Below are positions 24,558 through 33,579 of a DNA stretch of 64,000 nucleotides, piece after piece. Below the pieces are notes generated by a model, which saw only the letters and a list, made by a program, of their open reading frames with translations, ran no database searches and had not been told where the DNA came from. This stretch comes from Gymnodinialimonas phycosphaerae (GTDB lineage: Bacteria > Pseudomonadota > Alphaproteobacteria > Rhodobacterales > Rhodobacteraceae). The position numbers were made by a program, and so were the translations under genes. Within the stretch, counting starts at the first letter, position 1. Each line of letters opens with the position of its first letter. The stretch covers positions 3,996,001 to 4,060,000 of the forward strand of contig NZ_JAIMBW010000001.1 in NCBI RefSeq assembly GCF_019195455.1. The letters are read 5' to 3'.

Positions 24558-25464
24558 GCATATTGAGTTCCGCCACCTGCGCACGATCAAGGCCATCTAC
24601 GAGGAAGGCGGCCTGGCGAAGGCCGCCGATAGCCTGCACATCACGCAAAGCGCGCTGAGCCACCAGATCAAGGGACTGGAAGATCAGGCGGGGCTGGAGT
24701 TGTTCGTGCGCCGCTCCAAGCCGATGCGGCTGTCGCCTGCCGGGATGAAGATGCTGCGTCTGGCGGAAGAGGTGTTGCCCCGCGTCGCCGCGCTGGAAGA
24801 GGACTTTTCAGGGCTGAGGGCCGGTAAATCCGGGCGGTTGCACATCGCGATCGAGTGTCACGCCTGTTTTGACTGGCTCCTGCCGGTGCTGGAGGCGTTT
24901 CGCAAGACCTGGCCCGATGTGGATTTGGACATCCGCCCCGGACTGCAGTTCGAGGCTTTGCCCGCGCTCAACCGCCAGGACGTGGATCTGGTGATCTCCA
25001 GCGATCCGGAAGACCTGCCCGGCGTCGATTTCACGCCGCTGTTTGATTACGAGCCGGTTTTCGTCTGTGCCGCCGACCATCCGCTGGCGCGCAAGCCGTT
25101 CATCGAGGCCGAGGATTTTGTGGATCAGACCCTGATCACCTACCCGGTCGAGCGGCCCCGACTGGACGTGTTCAGCCAGTTGCTGAACCCCGCGGGTGTG
25201 GAGCCCAAGGCGATCCGACAGGTGGAATTGTCGGCCGTGATCCTTCTGCTGGTAGCGTCAGGCCGTGGGGTTTCCGTGCTGCCCGATTGGGTGGTACGCG
25301 ACGTGGGCGCGAGCCAGTCCATCGTGACGAAATCCCTGACGGAAGCAGGCCTGACCCGCCGACTTTACGGGGCGAGCCGGGCGGAGGACACCGCCAAACC
25401 CTTCATGTCCCATGTCCTGAAGCTCAGTCGGACCGAACCACTGAAGTTGCAACGGCGCAGCTAG
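24556..25464 (+). CDS. metR: LysR-family regulator MetR
   Basis: A LysR-type transcription activator of methionine genes that uses homocysteine as co-inducer in studied species. The 302-residue product has an N-terminal winged helix (residues 3-60, including SLHITQSALSHQIKGLE). Its effector domain has the MetR-like IECHACFDWLLPVLEAF and LVISSDPEDLPGVDFTPLFDYE. It is divergent from metF, supporting the assignment. It ends just before a pair of perfect palindromes (25472-25515). Confidence 0.92.
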   Translation: MHIEFRHLRTIKAIYEEGGLAKAADSLHITQSALSHQIKGLEDQAGLELFVRRSKPMRLSPAGMKMLRLAEEVLPRVAALEEDFSGLRAGKSGRLHIAIECHACFDWLLPVLEAFRKTWPDVDLDIRPGLQFEALPALNRQDVDLVISSDPEDLPGVDFTPLFDYEPVFVCAADHPLARKPFIEAEDFVDQTLITYPVERPRLDVFSQLLNPAGVEPKAIRQVELSAVILLLVASGRGVSVLPDWVVRDVGASQSIVTKSLTEAGLTRRLYGASRAEDTAKPFMSHVLKLSRTEPLKLQRRS

Positions 25465-25471
25465 GCGCAAC

Positions 25472-25515
25472 CAGATCCTTGCAAGGATCTGTACAAACTC
25501 TTGGTCAAGAGTTTG
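25472..25515. repeat. two consecutive perfect palindromes
   Basis: CAGATCCTTGCAAGGATCTG (25472-25491, 20-base perfect palindrome), then two bases, then CAAACTCTTG-GT-CAAGAGTTTG (25494-25515, 10-bp arms). It lies 8 bases after the metR stop and 65 bases before the next gene. It could be a double terminator, an RNA-processing site or an intergenic repeat unit. Confidence 0.7.
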
Positions 25516-25580
25516 GGGTGCCTCTTGGCATGGGCCAGTGCCCCGGTTATAGGACCACGCCTGACCTGAAGGGATATCCG

Positions 25581-26375
25581 ATGCAAGGCTCTGCCAACCT
25601 CAACGTGATGATAAAGGCCGCCCGCAAGGCGGCGCGGTCCCTGCAAAAGGACTTCCGCGAGGTGGAGCAGTTGCAAGTGTCCTCCAAGGGACCGGGCGAC
25701 TTCGTTAGCCGGGCCGATCGCGCGGCGCAGCAGGTCATCAAGGAAGAGTTGATGGAGGCGCGCCCGAACTACGGTTTTCTGGGCGAGGAAGAGGCCGAGA
25801 TCGTCGGCAAGGACCCCACGCGCCGCTGGATCGTCGATCCGCTCGATGGCACCACCAATTTCCTGCACGCCATGCCGCACTGGGCGATATCGATCGCCTT
25901 GGAGCACAAGGGCGAGATCGTTGCGGGCGTGGTCTATGACCCCGCCAAGGACGAGATGTTCTTTGCTGAAAAAGGCGCGGGTGCATGGTTGAACGACACG
26001 CAACGCCTGCGGGTCTCGGCGCGGAAGCGGATGTCGGAGGCGGTTTTCTCGGCCGGGTTCCCGCCCGATGGGGGCAAGTATCTGCCTGCCGTGTTGCGCG
26101 ACCTCGCGCGTCTGATGCCGATGTGTTCGGGCATGCGCCGCAATGGTGCTGCCTCGCTGGACCTGTGCTGGGTCGCGGCGGGGCGGTTCGAAGGCTACTG
26201 GGAATACAACCTCAAGCCATGGGATATCGCTGCCGGGATCCTGATCGCGCGGGAGGCCGGCGCCTTCGTGGAGCCGATTCGAGAGGACCAGTCCTTGCTG
26301 GAGGACGGACACGTGATCTGCGGCACGGAAGCGATTTTCGACCAGTTCGCAAAGGTCATCCGCACCCGCGATTGA
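25581..26375 (+). CDS. inositol-monophosphatase family protein
   Basis: A metal-dependent sugar/inositol phosphatase of the SuhB group. The 264-residue product has GFLGEEEAEIVG (metal-binding Glu about residue 70), IVDPLDGTTNFLH at residues 84-96 (metal site) and the C-terminal WDIAAGILIAREAGA. The start at 25581 is the first ATG with the family N-terminus; the open frame to 25287 overlaps metR. SuhB-like proteins can also take part in rRNA transcription, so enzymatic and regulatory roles are both possible. Confidence 0.92.
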   Translation: MQGSANLNVMIKAARKAARSLQKDFREVEQLQVSSKGPGDFVSRADRAAQQVIKEELMEARPNYGFLGEEEAEIVGKDPTRRWIVDPLDGTTNFLHAMPHWAISIALEHKGEIVAGVVYDPAKDEMFFAEKGAGAWLNDTQRLRVSARKRMSEAVFSAGFPPDGGKYLPAVLRDLARLMPMCSGMRRNGAASLDLCWVAAGRFEGYWEYNLKPWDIAAGILIAREAGAFVEPIREDQSLLEDGHVICGTEAIFDQFAKVIRTRD

Positions 26376-26382
26376 GTGCGGC

Positions 26383-26419
26383 GCGCCCCTCCTCGAGCCC
26401 TTTGAGGCTCTCCTCGCAG
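26383..26419. repeat. 37-bp palindromic element, intergenic copy
   Basis: It lies between the phosphatase gene and pcs, which converge. Flanks GCGCCCCTCCTCG and CTCCTCGCAG and the CTTTG loop are identical to those at 9960-9996, but the stem is AGCC/GGCT rather than GGGG/CCCC. It may also act as terminator for one or both convergent genes. Confidence 0.6.
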
Positions 26420-26421
26420 CT

Positions 26422-27117
26422 TTATCGGGCGTAGCCGCGGTCGTAGATGATCTGTTGCGCGATCCCGGCAGCCACAAGGTAGATCGAGGTCACCGTCACG
26501 ATCGTGGTGAGCGCCGGATTGGACGCGAAATCCGTCCAGGCCGCGTAGGCGATGGACGAGACCCAGACCAAGGCAACGGGCAAAGAGAGCCAGCGCCACC
26601 GCGCGGTGCGCACGGGGTGGACGAATTTCAGGTTCAGGAATTGCGCCGCCGACAGGACCAGCACGATCCCCAGAATCACCGGCGGCGGCGGCACGATCAC
26701 CAGCGTGGCCAAAGCGACCATGTTCCAACAGCCGGGAAAGCCCCGGAAGGACTTGTCCGCCGTTTTCATGCGCGTATCCGCAAAGTAGAGCGCCGAGGCA
26801 AATGGGATCAGCAACACCACAAGCCAGCCCGGCCAGCCGGGCAGAAGCCCCGAGCCATAAAGCGCATAGGCCGGGATCATCACGTAGGTGAGGAAGTCGA
26901 TGATCAGGTCCAGCAAGACCCCGTCGATCACCGGTGCATTTGTGGTCACATCGTAACGGCGTGCCAGAGGCCCATCGATGCCATCGACGATAAAGGCCAC
27001 GGTCAGCCAAATCGTCATCATCGCCCAGTCCTGCTGTGCGGCCTCCAAGAGGGCCAGCATCGCAAGCGAGGCGCCGATGGCTGTGAATAGATGAACAGAA
27101 TAGGCTCTGAAACGCAT
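26422..27117 (-). CDS. pcs: phosphatidylcholine synthase
   Basis: An inner-membrane enzyme that condenses CDP-diacylglycerol with choline to phosphatidylcholine, a pathway typical of Alphaproteobacteria. The 231-residue protein has several membrane helices and the CDP-alcohol phosphotransferase motif starting VDGIDGPLARR (Asp48, Arg53) and continuing IDGVLLDLIID (Gly66, Asp70, Asp74). The Pcs-specific start AYSVHLFTAIGA and the blocks DFLTYVMIPAYAL and KSFRGFPGCWN separate it from phosphatidylserine or phosphatidylglycerophosphate synthases. I chose the ATG at 27117 over a TTG at 27153. Confidence 0.93.
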   Translation of the reverse strand: MRFRAYSVHLFTAIGASLAMLALLEAAQQDWAMMTIWLTVAFIVDGIDGPLARRYDVTTNAPVIDGVLLDLIIDFLTYVMIPAYALYGSGLLPGWPGWLVVLLIPFASALYFADTRMKTADKSFRGFPGCWNMVALATLVIVPPPPVILGIVLVLSAAQFLNLKFVHPVRTARWRWLSLPVALVWVSSIAYAAWTDFASNPALTTIVTVTSIYLVAAGIAQQIIYDRGYAR

Positions 27118-27213
27118 AACGCTCGGGATGCCTGTTAACGGTGCGATTTGCAACAGGTCTGTGACGTGTGGCCCTGAACCGCGCTGTGATGGCCACGGTC
27201 CGGTTCGCGTCGA

Positions 27214-28161
27214 TCAGGCCTTGGGATGGGCGGCATTGTAGACCTCCATCAGGCGCGCGGTGTCGACGGCGGTATAGGCTTGGGTCGTCGACAGGGATGC
27301 GTGGCCCAGAAGCTCTTGAATTGCGCGCAGATCGCCGCCTGCGTCCAGCAGGTGGGTGGCGAAGGAATGGCGCATCGCGTGGGGCGTCGCCGTAGAGGGC
27401 AGGCCGAGTTGCAGCCGCGTCTTCTCCATCACTTTCGCCACGGCGCGAGGGCCAAGACCGCCGCCCCGGATCGCCCGGAACAGAGGTGTTCCGGGGGCGA
27501 GGTCATGGGGGCAGAGGCGCGCGTAGCGGGCGCAGGCTTCTTGGGCGGCGGGCAGCACCGGAACCTCGCGTTCCTTGCCGCCCTTGCCGGTGATGCGCAG
27601 AACGCCCGGCAGCGCGGCGTGGCGCGCGTCGAGGCCGAGGGCCTCGGATATCCGCAACCCGCATCCGTATAGCAACGTGACCACGGCCATATCTCGGGCC
27701 TGCACCCAATCACGGTCGTCTTGATCGGCGAGCCCCGCGATCATGTCTTTTGCGCCACCCTCGGACAGGGGGCGGGGCAGGCGGCGGATGTGTTTGGGCG
27801 CGCGCATGGAAAGGACTGCCGTGGCGTCGAAGGCGTCCCGCTCGGCCCACCATTTGTAGAAGGCCTTCACGGCAGACAGCCGCCGCGCCAGAGACCTCGC
27901 CCCCACGTCGCGGGCGCGCTGTGCGGCCATCCAGGCGCGCAAGTCGCGGGTCTGGAGGGCGCGCAATCCGGCAGGGCCGGGGGCACCGCCCAGATGCTCG
28001 CTCTGGAAAGCAAGGAATTCACGGACATCCGCGCCGTAGGCCGACAGCGTGGCCTCGGCCCGCCCGCGCACGCCGCGCAGGTGGGTCAGCCAGGCCTCCA
28101 GCAGATCCCGGACCGCGGGGGTCAGGGACAGGCTACTGCGTTGTTGCGCAATTTGTTCCAA
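27214..28161 (-). CDS. xerC: tyrosine recombinase XerC
   Basis: A site-specific recombinase that resolves chromosome dimers at dif together with XerD. The 315-residue product has an N-terminal SAM-like core-binding domain (about 15-110). All catalytic residues are present: Arg170 in GCGLRISEAL, Lys193 in TGKGGKE, His261 and Arg264 in HAMRHSFATHLL, His287 in LLGHASLSTTQ, and Tyr296. The start appears to be TTG at 28161, with no ATG or GTG available near the expected N-terminus. It follows the DUF484 gene by 30 bases, as in many proteobacteria. This is a housekeeping recombinase, not a sign of an integrative element. Confidence 0.93.
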   Translation of the reverse strand: MEQIAQQRSSLSLTPAVRDLLEAWLTHLRGVRGRAEATLSAYGADVREFLAFQSEHLGGAPGPAGLRALQTRDLRAWMAAQRARDVGARSLARRLSAVKAFYKWWAERDAFDATAVLSMRAPKHIRRLPRPLSEGGAKDMIAGLADQDDRDWVQARDMAVVTLLYGCGLRISEALGLDARHAALPGVLRITGKGGKEREVPVLPAAQEACARYARLCPHDLAPGTPLFRAIRGGGLGPRAVAKVMEKTRLQLGLPSTATPHAMRHSFATHLLDAGGDLRAIQELLGHASLSTTQAYTAVDTARLMEVYNAAHPKA

Positions 28162-28191
28162 AACCCGGTTCCCACTTTGTTGGATTGCGCT

Positions 28192-28935
28192 TCAGTCCAA
28201 CCAGCCGCGCATCAGACGCTCGAACACACCGGCGAAGAACGTCAGCAGGTCCGTGCCTTGGGAGGGGCGGAATTGGTGCGGATCTTCGGCACCCATGACC
28301 AGAAGACCCGGAAGGCGGCCCTGGCCCAGATCAAGGGTCAGGCAGGCCTCGGAATGGATCCAGCGCGAGGCTTCGCCGAAAATACGCTCGGCATCGCCGC
28401 CCACCTGGCGCAGGCTGACCTGGCGGTGGGGCACATCGCGCCCGCCCGTCACGTAGTCCTGCACGAAGCCGGGCGCGACGACGGTCAGCACATCTTCAAG
28501 CTTCTGCACCTTGGGGGCCTCGGTCTCGGTCGCTTCGGCCGATTCCAGGACAAGCCGCACCCGGTCCACGCGCAGGATGCCTGCGACGTCGGTGCCAAGA
28601 GTTGTCAGGAATTCAGTGAATTCCTTGGCATCCAGCATGCGGATGATCGAGCGATGGATCTGATTGGTGCCGGCAAGGTTCTCATAGGCCGCCGCGATGA
28701 CGGACCGGTGGGTGTCTTCCAACCGGTCCAGCCGGTTTTGCAACCGCTCCATCGCGATGCCGCGCATGTCGACGATGTTGCCGCCCATCTGGCGGTCATT
28801 GGCAGAGATCAACGCGCGCATCAGATCACGGTCTTCAAGGATCAACTCAGGGTCCGCAAGCGCGCGGTCGCGCCAGTCCAGATCCATACCATTTTCAAGG
28901 GAATCGAGCGGGGCTCCCGCCTCGGTGCTGCTCAT
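28192..28935 (-). CDS. DUF484 family protein
   Basis: A 247-residue DUF484 protein. The N-terminal half is helical and charged (ILEDRDLMRALISANDRQM, then RLQNRLDRLEDTHRSVI). The C-terminal half is GAF-like and contains NLAGTNQIHRSIIRMLDA and DVAGILRVDRVRLVLES. Its function is not known. The gene precedes xerC, the same order as in enterobacteria, suggesting an old functional link to chromosome maintenance. The ATG at 28935 has GAGG eight bases upstream. Confidence 0.88.
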   Translation of the reverse strand: MSSTEAGAPLDSLENGMDLDWRDRALADPELILEDRDLMRALISANDRQMGGNIVDMRGIAMERLQNRLDRLEDTHRSVIAAAYENLAGTNQIHRSIIRMLDAKEFTEFLTTLGTDVAGILRVDRVRLVLESAEATETEAPKVQKLEDVLTVVAPGFVQDYVTGGRDVPHRQVSLRQVGGDAERIFGEASRWIHSEACLTLDLGQGRLPGLLVMGAEDPHQFRPSQGTDLLTFFAGVFERLMRGWLD

Positions 28936-29153
28936 CAATACTGCCTCATTACGTTTCTTTTGTTTCGGGCAGCTTATACGAGGTGATCTGAAATTTCTCC
29001 CCCAATTTTACGCGCCATGGAATTTGTGGCCGACTGGCCGCATCGCCACAAGGCGCGACGGTCTACTGCCGGGCGTGACGCCGCCTGTGTTGGGCCATGG
29101 GGCTGCGGCGCGCGCGGGGTTCCATTTGTTCCAAACGGGGTCTCTTGGGCGCC

Positions 29154-29474
29154 CTAGAAGCCGCCACCCTCTCCGTCGTATCCACCGGTGTTGCCTCCGC
29201 CATCGCCGTCGGTGGACGACGCGGGCTGGGCCAGTTCCCCTGCAACGAATTGGTCGATCAGGGCGTTGCAGCCCGCTTCTCCATCATCATATCTGTCGCA
29301 GATATAGGAGGTCCTGCCCAATCGAATGCGCCAGAACGATCCTCCGCCTGTTTGGCTGTCCCAACGCGTTGCCGAGTATTCGACGCCGTTGCGCGTGATG
29401 ATTTCGGTTCCGGCGAAAACCGGTAAGCAGCCGGTCAGCGCCAGGCAGGAGACAAGGAGGAAGGGGCGCAGCAT
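29154..29474 (-). CDS. small lipoprotein of unknown function
   Basis: A 106-residue protein with a lipoprotein signal (VSCLALTGC, acylated Cys at residue 16). The mature part has one likely disulfide pair (ICDRY and GCNAL) and a Gly/Asp-rich C-terminus (about 88-106). It resembles no family I can name. Start ATG at 29474; GAG-type purines lie upstream. It is flanked by the DUF484 gene (different promoter, 218 bases away) and a divergent AraC-type regulator, so it could be that regulator's target. Confidence 0.7.
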   Translation of the reverse strand: MLRPFLLVSCLALTGCLPVFAGTEIITRNGVEYSATRWDSQTGGGSFWRIRLGRTSYICDRYDDGEAGCNALIDQFVAGELAQPASSTDGDGGGNTGGYDGEGGGF

Positions 29475-29643
29475 GGGGATCTCTCATTGATTGTAATGGA
29501 CCCTTGAAGCGTGGGCGCTTGCCGGGGCCCGCGCTATCCACCTTCGGCGGGATTTGTCCGTTTTCGGCAGCCCCACCTGAAAAAGTTGACTTTACGTCAC
29601 GCGACGCGATGCTGAGCCCCTTCGCAAAAAGGGCCTTGGTGTG

Positions 29644-30594
29644 ATGCTGGATCGCCACCTGAGATTGCCGGATGTCTCGTTCGAGATCGCGCGCAGTGTG
29701 CATAAAGATCTTCACCTGATGCTAGAACCCGATCAGGGACTGACCCGACCGGCGGGACGCGTTCGTGCATCTGTGTGCGAAGGTGATGCCTACAAGCTGT
29801 TTCACTACCGATACGGCGATGATGTGGTTCTGACGTCAACGGAAGCGACTGATTTCTTCTGGGTTTCAATTCCATGTTCACTGCGGCGGCAGGCCGATGG
29901 TTGGGCGCGCATCGATGTCGTGGACGGTGAAAGCAGGCTGGCGGCGCCCGGCCGCGAAGATCCGATGCGCGTTGCGGGCGGGCAAGACCGGTTGGGGCTG
30001 GCCCTGCCGCACCAGCGGCTTCAGGATTTTGCGGACAATGTGCTACAGGATCCTTCCGACGTCGCGCATGGTGTCGGGGAGACCTTCGATCTTCGGGTGC
30101 CGTCGCATCGCGCAATCGGGTGGTTGATTGCGCAGATGGTCGAGGAAGACGCGGCCGACGCCGATTTCGTGACCGATCAGTCGCGGGTAGAGGCCTATCT
30201 GGATGCCATTGTCGCCACCATCTTGATCCAGTGCCGCAGGTCCAGCGAGCCGCCTGCGCAACAGGCGCCCCGCGATGTGGCCCTGGTGACGGCCTATATG
30301 GTTGCGCACCTCGACGAGCCGATCCGATTGCGCGATCTGGTGGCCGTGGCTCAGGTGTCCGCCCGCACATTGTCTGCCCATTTCACGGCTGAAATCGGCA
30401 TGGCGCCGATGGCGTATCTGTCGGACCTGCGCCTGCGCCACGCCCGCGCCCTGTTGGAAGGCGGTGCCGCCGCGTCGGTGACCGCCGCGGCCCTTGCGTC
30501 CGGGTTGACGCATCTGGGTCGGTTTTCGCAACGCTACGCGGCGCGGTTCGGCGAAGTGCCGTCGGCTACCCTGGCGCGGGCCACCGGACACTAA
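29644..30594 (+). CDS. AraC-family transcriptional regulator
   Basis: A 316-residue regulator. The C-terminal ~100 residues form the AraC double helix-turn-helix: IRLRDLVAVAQVSARTLSAHF for the first helix set, and SVTAAALASGLTHLGRFSQRY for the second, ending PSATL. The N-terminal ~200 residues resemble the AraC-binding-like ligand domain of the ToxR/OruR group, with no clear effector. The ATG at 29644 (or GTG at 29641) is the start. It is divergent from the small lipoprotein gene with 169 bases between. The target is unknown. Confidence 0.88.
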   Translation: MLDRHLRLPDVSFEIARSVHKDLHLMLEPDQGLTRPAGRVRASVCEGDAYKLFHYRYGDDVVLTSTEATDFFWVSIPCSLRRQADGWARIDVVDGESRLAAPGREDPMRVAGGQDRLGLALPHQRLQDFADNVLQDPSDVAHGVGETFDLRVPSHRAIGWLIAQMVEEDAADADFVTDQSRVEAYLDAIVATILIQCRRSSEPPAQQAPRDVALVTAYMVAHLDEPIRLRDLVAVAQVSARTLSAHFTAEIGMAPMAYLSDLRLRHARALLEGGAAASVTAAALASGLTHLGRFSQRYAARFGEVPSATLARATGH

Positions 30595-30627
30595 GGCGTC
30601 AGGTGACCGGCGCAAACGCTGGACTGC

Positions 30628-31281
30628 TCAGATAATGCTTTGCCCGGTCTTGGCCCAATCCGCCATGAAGCCTTCCAAGCCCTTGTCGGTCAGCACGTGA
30701 TTGGCCATCGCCTTGATCACCGCGGGCGGCGCGGTGGCCACGTCCGCGCCGATCAGGGCCGCGTCTTTCATGTGGTTGGCGGTGCGGATCGAGGCCACGA
30801 GAATCTCGGTGTCGAACGCGTAATTGTCGTAGATCTGGCGAATTTCTGCGATCAGATCCATGCCGTCGATGTTGATATCATCAAGCCGCCCCACGAACGG
30901 CGAGATGAACGTCGCGCCCGCCTTGGCGGCCAGAAGCGCCTGATTGGCGGAGAAGCAGAGCGTCACGTTGACCATGCGGCCTTCGCCCGACAGCACCTTG
31001 CAGGCCTGAAGCCCGGCCCAGGTCAGCGGCACTTTGATGGTGATGTTGTCGGCGATTTTGGCCAACTCGCGGCCTTCGTTGATCATGCCGTCGGCATCCA
31101 GCGCGACCGTCTCGGCGGACACGGGGCCATCGACCAGCGCGCAGATCTCGGCGGTGACTTCCTTGATGTCGCGGCCCGATTTCATGATGAGCGACGGGTT
31201 GGTGGTGACGCCATCGACCATGCCAAGGGCGTGCAGCTCACGGATTGCGTCAATGTCTGCTGTATCCACAAAGAATTTCAT
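30628..31281 (-). CDS. tal: transaldolase (small-type, TalC/Fsa family)
   Basis: A class I aldolase of the pentose-phosphate pathway. The 217-residue product belongs to the small transaldolase/fructose-6-phosphate aldolase family: [13 protein letters not shown] (about residues 24-36), the Schiff-base Lys83 in ITIKVPLT, and [12 protein letters not shown]. At residue 57 it has Glu (VSAETVA) where E. coli FsaA has Gln59. This Glu is the transaldolase-like state, so I name it transaldolase rather than aldolase. Divergent from priA with 53 bases between start codons. Confidence 0.9.
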   Translation of the reverse strand: MKFFVDTADIDAIRELHALGMVDGVTTNPSLIMKSGRDIKEVTAEICALVDGPVSAETVALDADGMINEGRELAKIADNITIKVPLTWAGLQACKVLSGEGRMVNVTLCFSANQALLAAKAGATFISPFVGRLDDINIDGMDLIAEIRQIYDNYAFDTEILVASIRTANHMKDAALIGADVATAPPAVIKAMANHVLTDKGLEGFMADWAKTGQSII

Positions 31282-31334
31282 CGGCGAGGTTCCTTTCGGG
31301 GGGATATCGTGATGGTTTGGGGCCTTCTACAACA

Positions 31335-33557
31335 ATGACGGTTTGCCTGAAAGCCATGCCAGACACTATCGACGAGCATTTCGATGAAGGCGACTTGGTG
31401 GGGGTTCTGACGGCAGAGCCCCTCGACCGCGTGCTGGACTACAAGGCGCCGACAGGGGGCTGCTGGTTGGGGGCCTTCGTGGAGGTGCCACTGGGGCCGC
31501 GCAAGGTGTTGGGCGTCGTCTGGGGGAAGGGACGCGGCGATTGGGACATCGCCAAGGTGCGGAAGGTGAACCGTGTGCTGGACGTGGCCCCCATGCGCGC
31601 GGAGATGCGGGACTTTCTGGAGAAGGCAGGCGGCTACACCCTGACACCGATGAGCATCATGTTGCGGTTGGCGACCCGCGCGCCGGGGCTGTCGGACCCG
31701 CCGTCGATGCGGAAAGTCTACCGCTTGGGGCAGGGGACGCCGGACCGCGTGACGCCCGCGCGGACGCGGGTGATCGAGACGTTGGTGGAATACGGCGGGC
31801 TGGGGTTCACGCTGAAGGAATTGAGCGAATTGGCGGGGGTGACTTCGTCGGTCGTAAAGGGCTTGGCCAAACAAGGCGTGGTGGAAGAGGCGGATACGCC
31901 CCGCGATGCGCCATACTTGACTTTGGACCCGGGCCTGCCGGGCAAGGAGCTGACCGAAGATCAAGCGTTTGCCGCTGGGCAGTTGCAGGAGGGCCTGCGT
32001 GCCCGGCGGTATGGCACGGTACTTCTCAAGGGCGTCACCGGGTCGGGCAAGACAGAGGTCTATCTGGAAGCTGTCGCAGAATGCCTGCGCGAAGGTCGCC
32101 AGGCGCTTGTTTTGCTGCCGGAGATCGCCCTGACCTCTGAATTCCTCACCCGCGTCAAGGCGCGCTTCGGCGCGGACCCGGCGGAATGGCATTCCGGCGT
32201 GACCATGACCGAACGCCGCCGCTGCTGGCGCATGGTTGGGCAAGGCGAGGCGCAGCTGGTCGTCGGCGCGCGCTCTGCGTTGTTCCTGCCCTACCGCGAT
32301 CTGGGGTTGATCGTCGTGGATGAGGAACACGACACCTCCTACAAGCAGGACGAAGGGGCCAGCTACAATGCCCGTGACATGGCCGTGCTGCGCGCGTCTC
32401 TGAATGATGCGCCGGTGGTGCTGGCCTCGGCCACGCCCTCGCTAGAGACATGGGCCAATGCGCAGGCGGGCAAGTACACGCGGCTCGATCTGGCCTCGCG
32501 CTTTGGGCCGCAGGACCTGCCCGACATGGCCGCGATCGATATGCGGCTGGAGGATTTGCCGGGGTCGTCGTGGCTGTCCCCGTCGTTGCAAAGCGCCGTG
32601 GGTGCCCGGTTGCAGGCAGGCGAACAGGCGCTGCTGTTCCTCAACCGTCGCGGCTATGCGCCGGTGACGCTGTGCCGGGCGTGTGGCGAGATGGTGGGTT
32701 GCGATCACTGCGATGCGCGTATGGTCGAACACCGGTTCCAGAAACGCCTGATCTGCCACCAATGCGGCGAAACGAAACCCCTGCCCGAGGTTTGCCCCTC
32801 GTGCGAGGTCGAAGGCAAGATGGCTGCCGTCGGCCCGGGGGTCGAGCGGATCGCGGAAGAGGCCGCCGCCGCCTTCCCCGATGCGAAAACGGCGATCTTA
32901 TCATCGGACCTCTTCGGCTCTGCCCGCGCCTTGAAGGCCCAGATCGAGGAACTGGCCCACGGCGACACCGACCTGATCATCGGCACGCAGCTTGTCGCGA
33001 AGGGGCACAATTTCCCCCGGCTGACGCTGGTGGGCGTGGTCGATGCGGATCTCGGGCTTCAGGGCAGTGACCTGCGCGCGGCAGAGCGCACCTTTCAGCT
33101 GATGCGACAGGTGGCGGGCCGCGCGGGGCGGGCCGAGAAACCGGGGCAGGCATTGTTGCAGACGTTCCAGCCCGATCACCCGGTGATCCGCGCGATCCTG
33201 TCTGGTGATGAGGAAGGCTTCTGGCGCACCGAGGCCGCGGAACGTGAGGCCTCAGGCATGCCGCCGTACGGGCGGCTCGCGGGGGTTATCATCTCCAGCA
33301 CCGAGGCCGCCGCAGCCTTCGATCTGGGTACCCATCTGGCGCGCAATGATGGCCCGATCCGCGACGCGGGCGGCATCGTCTATGGCCCCGCGCCCGCGCC
33401 GATTGCCCGTGTGCGTGGGCGGCACCGGGTGCGGCTGCTGGTCAAGGCCCCGAAGGGCGTGGCCCTGCAACCCGCCCTAAGCCGTTGGACAAACGGGCTA
33501 AAGCTGCCCGGTCACCTGCGCCTGAGCATCGACATCGACCCGCAGAATTTCTTCTGA
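31335..33557 (+). CDS. priA: primosomal protein N' (PriA helicase)
   Basis: A superfamily 2 DNA helicase that reloads the replisome at stalled forks. The 740-residue product has an N-terminal DNA-binding domain (VGVLTAEPLDRVLDYKAP). The Walker A motif is GVTGSGKTEVY (about residues 232-242) and the Walker B is VVDEEHD. Eight zinc-binding cysteines form pairs in CRACGEMVGCDHC (from about 446) and ICHQCG...CPSC, and the helicase C-terminal VVDADLGLQGSDLRAAERT follows. The ATG at 31335 is preferred; an ATG at 31356 is a second option. Confidence 0.95.
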   Translation: MTVCLKAMPDTIDEHFDEGDLVGVLTAEPLDRVLDYKAPTGGCWLGAFVEVPLGPRKVLGVVWGKGRGDWDIAKVRKVNRVLDVAPMRAEMRDFLEKAGGYTLTPMSIMLRLATRAPGLSDPPSMRKVYRLGQGTPDRVTPARTRVIETLVEYGGLGFTLKELSELAGVTSSVVKGLAKQGVVEEADTPRDAPYLTLDPGLPGKELTEDQAFAAGQLQEGLRARRYGTVLLKGVTGSGKTEVYLEAVAECLREGRQALVLLPEIALTSEFLTRVKARFGADPAEWHSGVTMTERRRCWRMVGQGEAQLVVGARSALFLPYRDLGLIVVDEEHDTSYKQDEGASYNARDMAVLRASLNDAPVVLASATPSLETWANAQAGKYTRLDLASRFGPQDLPDMAAIDMRLEDLPGSSWLSPSLQSAVGARLQAGEQALLFLNRRGYAPVTLCRACGEMVGCDHCDARMVEHRFQKRLICHQCGETKPLPEVCPSCEVEGKMAAVGPGVERIAEEAAAAFPDAKTAILSSDLFGSARALKAQIEELAHGDTDLIIGTQLVAKGHNFPRLTLVGVVDADLGLQGSDLRAAERTFQLMRQVAGRAGRAEKPGQALLQTFQPDHPVIRAILSGDEEGFWRTEAAEREASGMPPYGRLAGVIISSTEAAAAFDLGTHLARNDGPIRDAGGIVYGPAPAPIARVRGRHRVRLLVKAPKGVALQPALSRWTNGLKLPGHLRLSIDIDPQNFF

Positions 33558-33579
33558 ATCATTAACAAGGGCGTCAGCT

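Noticed and set aside
27214..28161. Tyrosine recombinase as a mark of an integrated element
   Set aside because: It sits in the conserved DUF484-xerC pair, has XerC features, and no attachment-site repeats, tRNA or phage genes are near. It is the chromosomal XerC.
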